A DNA stretch of 8,740 nucleotides from an uncultured Eubacteriales bacterium (GTDB taxonomy: Bacteria; Bacillota; Clostridia; Oscillospirales; Acutalibacteraceae), in NCBI GenBank assembly GCA_900321665.1, contig ONWY01000069.1:1-8740 (forward strand). The letters run 5' to 3'. A program made the position numbers and the translations under genes. Positions 7,083 through 8,740 of the stretch are shown one piece after another. The notes beneath the pieces were generated by a model that had not been told where the DNA came from, ran no database searches, and saw only the letters and a list, made by a program, of their open reading frames with translations. The first letter of the stretch is position 1. Each line of letters starts with the position of its first letter.

Positions 7083-8432
7083 ATGTTAGAAAAAAATCAA
7101 AAGGTTCCATTAAAAATAGAAGCGATTACCTCCGAAGGGAGCGGTGTGGGCAGGTATGATGATTTTGTCATATTTACCCCGATGACCTGCCCGGGAGATG
7201 AAATCACAGCGCATATTTTAAAGGTTAAAAAGAGCTATGCTTTTGCAAAAGCCGAGCGTATTATTGTGCCGGGAGAAGCGAGAATCGAGCCGGATTGCGC
7301 GGTGTATGCGCAGTGCGGAGGCTGTGCTTTTCGCCACATGCGTTATGATGCGGAGCTTGAGCAAAAGCGCGCGATGGTTGATGATGCGCTCGCGCGCATC
7401 GGCGCTCTTGCACTGCAAACAGAGGGTATTTTAGCACTTTCTCCCGCGCGCTACCGCAACAAGGCGCAGTACCCGCTGCGCGCGCAGCAGGGGCAAATCA
7501 CGGCAGGCTTTTTTGCCAAGCACTCGCACCGCGTCGTCAGCTGCAAGGACTGCCTGCTGGAGCCGGAAATTTTCGGAGCGATTACACAGGCGGTGATTTA
7601 TTTTTTACAGCAGCACCGCATTGCGGCATATAACGAGCAGGCGCACGAGGGCTTGGTCAGGCATATTTTTTTGCGGTGCACCCGCGCGGCGGAGCAAATA
7701 TCCCTGTGCCTGGTGCTAAACGGGAGCAGCCTGCCCCACAGGGAGGCGTTTGTGCGCTTTATGAGCAGCACTTTTCCCGCGATTAAAAGCATTGTTTTCA
7801 ATACGAATACCGCGAAAACCAATGTGATTTTGGGCGATACCTATCGCACGGTTTACGGCGAAGAGTTTATCGAGGATACCCTGCTGGAAAAGCGCTTTCG
7901 TATCAGCGCGGCATCCTTTTACCAGGTCAATCACGATATGTGCGAGCAGCTGTATTTGAAGGCAAAGGAATATGCCGCCCTGCAGCCGGGGGAGACCTTG
8001 GTGGATTTATACTGCGGCGCGGGCACGGTCGGCATCTGCCTTGCGCAGGCGCAAACCCGCCTTATCGGGGTGGAAATTGTGCCCGAGGCAGTGGAAAATG
8101 CGAAGGCAAATGCCGCACGCAATCACCTGCAAAACGCGCGCTTTTTGTGCGCGGACGCGGCGGAAGCGACCGCAGTGCTCAAAAAAGAAGGGATAAAAGC
8201 TGATTGTGTGGTGGTTGACCCGCCGCGCAAGGGCTGCGACGCGCAAACCATTCACAATATCGCGGCGTTTGAAGCAAGCCGCATTGTATATATTTCCTGC
8301 AACCCGGCAACGCTTGCGCGCGATTTGAAGGCTTTTGAAAGCGAAGGATATCAAGCGGTGCGCGCCTGCGCCGCGGATTTATTCCCGCGCACGGCGCATG
8401 TCGAGACAGTATGTTTGCTGTCTCGACAATGA
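7083..8432 (+). CDS. rlmD: 23S rRNA (uracil-5-)-methyltransferase, RlmD/RumA (RlmCD) family
   Basis: A SAM-dependent RNA m5U methyltransferase; relatives methylate 23S rRNA U1939, and in Bacillota the single RlmCD enzyme also methylates U747, so the exact site is not settled. The 449 residues show an N-terminal TRAM domain (about 5-63), an Fe-S cysteine set C72-x5-C78-x2-C81 plus C157 in DCLLEP, FRISAASFYQVN at 272-283, SAM motif DLYCGAGTVG at 308-317, VVDPPRKG at 377-384, YISCNPATLARDL at 403-415 with nucleophile Cys406, and HVETV at 439-443 with general base Glu440. The frame opens further upstream (TTG at 7014), but that reads through the terminator; ATG 7083 matches the family N-terminus. 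The Shine-Dalgarno is poor (GGGTAAAGAG abutting the ATG) and no promoter fits between terminator and start. The stop codon TGA lies within the first unit of a hairpin repeat array. Confidence 0.94.
   Translation: MLEKNQKVPLKIEAITSEGSGVGRYDDFVIFTPMTCPGDEITAHILKVKKSYAFAKAERIIVPGEARIEPDCAVYAQCGGCAFRHMRYDAELEQKRAMVDDALARIGALALQTEGILALSPARYRNKAQYPLRAQQGQITAGFFAKHSHRVVSCKDCLLEPEIFGAITQAVIYFLQQHRIAAYNEQAHEGLVRHIFLRCTRAAEQISLCLVLNGSSLPHREAFVRFMSSTFPAIKSIVFNTNTAKTNVILGDTYRTVYGEEFIEDTLLEKRFRISAASFYQVNHDMCEQLYLKAKEYAALQPGETLVDLYCGAGTVGICLAQAQTRLIGVEIVPEAVENAKANAARNHLQNARFLCADAAEATAVLKKEGIKADCVVVDPPRKGCDAQTIHNIAAFEASRIVYISCNPATLARDLKAFESEGYQAVRACAADLFPRTAHVETVCLLSRQ
8399..8428. repeat. Perfect 11-bp inverted repeat inside the end of rlmD
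   Basis: TGTCGAGACAG (8399-8409) and CTGTCTCGACA (8418-8428) are perfectly complementary around an 8-nt loop. They cover the codons for the end of HVETV, CLL and SRQ, just before the stop. No U-run follows, so it is not an ordinary intrinsic terminator. It could fold in the mRNA or mark a recombination site (inference). Confidence 0.8.
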
Positions 8433-8525
8433 ATTGCGCCTTGCGGCGCGTGAATTGCCTAACGGCATGAATTGTGCCTGCGGCACATGAATTGCGCCTT
8501 GTGGCGCATAATACGGCGCAGCCGT
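8429..8525. repeat. Tandem array of small hairpins with TGAATTG heads
   Basis: TGAATTG occurs at 8430, 8451, 8468 and 8488 (steps of 21, 17 and 20 bp), each leading into a short stem: GCGCC/GGCGC (8436-8449), TGCC/GGCA (8456-8467), TGTGCC/GGCACA (8473-8487) and GCGCC/GGCGC (8494-8507). A fifth stem without the head, ACGGC/GCCGT (8513-8525), closes the array. Arms differ between units but stay complementary, which suggests conservation of structure rather than sequence. The array abuts the rlmD stop. It resembles dispersed hairpin repeats of Clostridia genomes, though I cannot confirm copies elsewhere. Confidence 0.8.
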
Positions 8526-8740
8526 CAAATCATTTAAAATGGAGTAAAAAATACGGCTGATAATCAGTTGCTCAATGAGTAGTAAACCGTTGTGGGCAAC
8601 GGCAGAAGCTTTACGAGGCGGGTCATGTGTGATTGATATACCTATGGGTATAAGGAGTCGAACCTTTCAGGTTTTGGTCGCCTCTTTTTCACTACTGCTT
8701 CGTTAAAAAGCCTCACAATGCGTCAGCATTCCCTCGTTTT
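8526..8740. other. Non-coding tail with several potential RNA stems
   Basis: No convincing protein gene is present on either strand. Visible structure, in order: AGCCGT/ACGGCT (8520-8525 with 8553-8558); the palindrome CTGATAATCAG (8557-8567); GTAAA+CCGTTG with CAACGG+TTTAC (8582-8592 with 8597-8602 and 8610-8614, TGGG loop, 7-nt bulge); a closing stem GAGGCG/CGCCTC (8615-8620 with 8679-8684) followed by T5; inside it TATACC/GGTATA (8637-8652) and AACCT/AGGTT (8661-8673); outer GAAGC/GCTTC (8605-8609 with 8697-8701); and AATGC/GCATT (8717-8730). It could be a small RNA, part of the repeat above, or the end of a mobile element. No promoter is clear. Confidence 0.4.

Noticed and set aside
8429..8510. 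CRISPR array.
   Set aside because: Repeated heads are 7 nt, unit length is 17-21 bp, and the material between heads is hairpin arms, not unique spacers. No cas gene is visible.
8548..8575. Minus-strand promoter TTGAGC-16-TATTTT reading leftward through the repeats.
   Set aside because: The -10 is poor, spacing is 16 bp, and it leads to no gene on the minus strand within reach.
8648..8675. tRNA gene on the minus strand, because GGTTCGACTCC looks like a tRNA T-arm.
   Set aside because: Only a 4-bp stem supports the T-arm, there is no matching acceptor stem or anticodon arm, and the same bases form other hairpins. A degraded tRNA-like fragment at an integration site remains possible but unsupported.
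8627..8690. Group II intron 5' end, because GTGTGATTGATA resembles the GTGYG intron start.
   Set aside because: The following sequence does not match domain I as I know it, and the multibranch stem crosses the supposed boundary. No reverse transcriptase is in the window.

Overview
The window looks like a chromosomal segment from a Gram-positive, Clostridia-type bacterium (Bacillota; an Oscillospiraceae-like gut lineage is my best guess, with no marker that proves it). The reasons are strong GGAGG/AGGAG Shine-Dalgarno sites, TTGNNN-17-TATAAT-type promoters, hairpin-plus-U terminators, a DUF951 protein next to prfA, a B. subtilis-like PET codon-recognition motif in RF1, and a degenerate multi-S1-domain protein. 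Base composition is mixed, with GC-rich genes and AT-rich intergenic regions. Most of the window is conserved housekeeping DNA.

Left part (1-1937, minus strand): a tight operon of a 59-residue DUF951 zinc-knuckle-like protein, release factor 1 (prfA) and the threonylcarbamoyl-AMP synthase tsaC/ywlC, which is cut by the left edge. Each downstream Shine-Dalgarno overlaps the preceding stop codon. The operon starts from an AT-rich divergent intergenic region (1938-2082) with a good promoter and an inverted repeat, but the first gene has no Shine-Dalgarno.

Middle (2083-7072, plus strand): an S1-domain RNA-binding protein ending at a hairpin terminator; galactose mutarotase (galM) with its own promoter; glucosamine-6-phosphate synthase (glmS) with its own promoter but no room for a glmS ribozyme; and, 26 bp later, a zinc-ribbon/Pro-Ala-rich/membrane protein closed by a strong terminator. 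galM (sugar anomer interconversion) and glmS (entry to amino-sugar and peptidoglycan synthesis) are both sugar-metabolism genes, but their separate promoters argue against one operon.

Right part (7083-8740): an RlmD/RumA-family 23S rRNA m5U methyltransferase begins only 10 nt after the terminator. Its last codons form a perfect 11-bp inverted repeat, and its TGA stop lies inside the first unit of a tandem array of short hairpins (TGAATTG plus a 4-6 bp stem, with changing but still complementary arms). About 120 nt of further foldable sequence ending in a GAGGCG/CGCCTC stem plus U-run follows, with no credible protein gene. This 3' tail is the least ordinary part of the window. It could be a dispersed structured repeat, a small RNA, or the edge of an integrated element, since 3' ends of rumA-family genes are known integration sites in Bacillota. 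The sequence alone does not decide between these.
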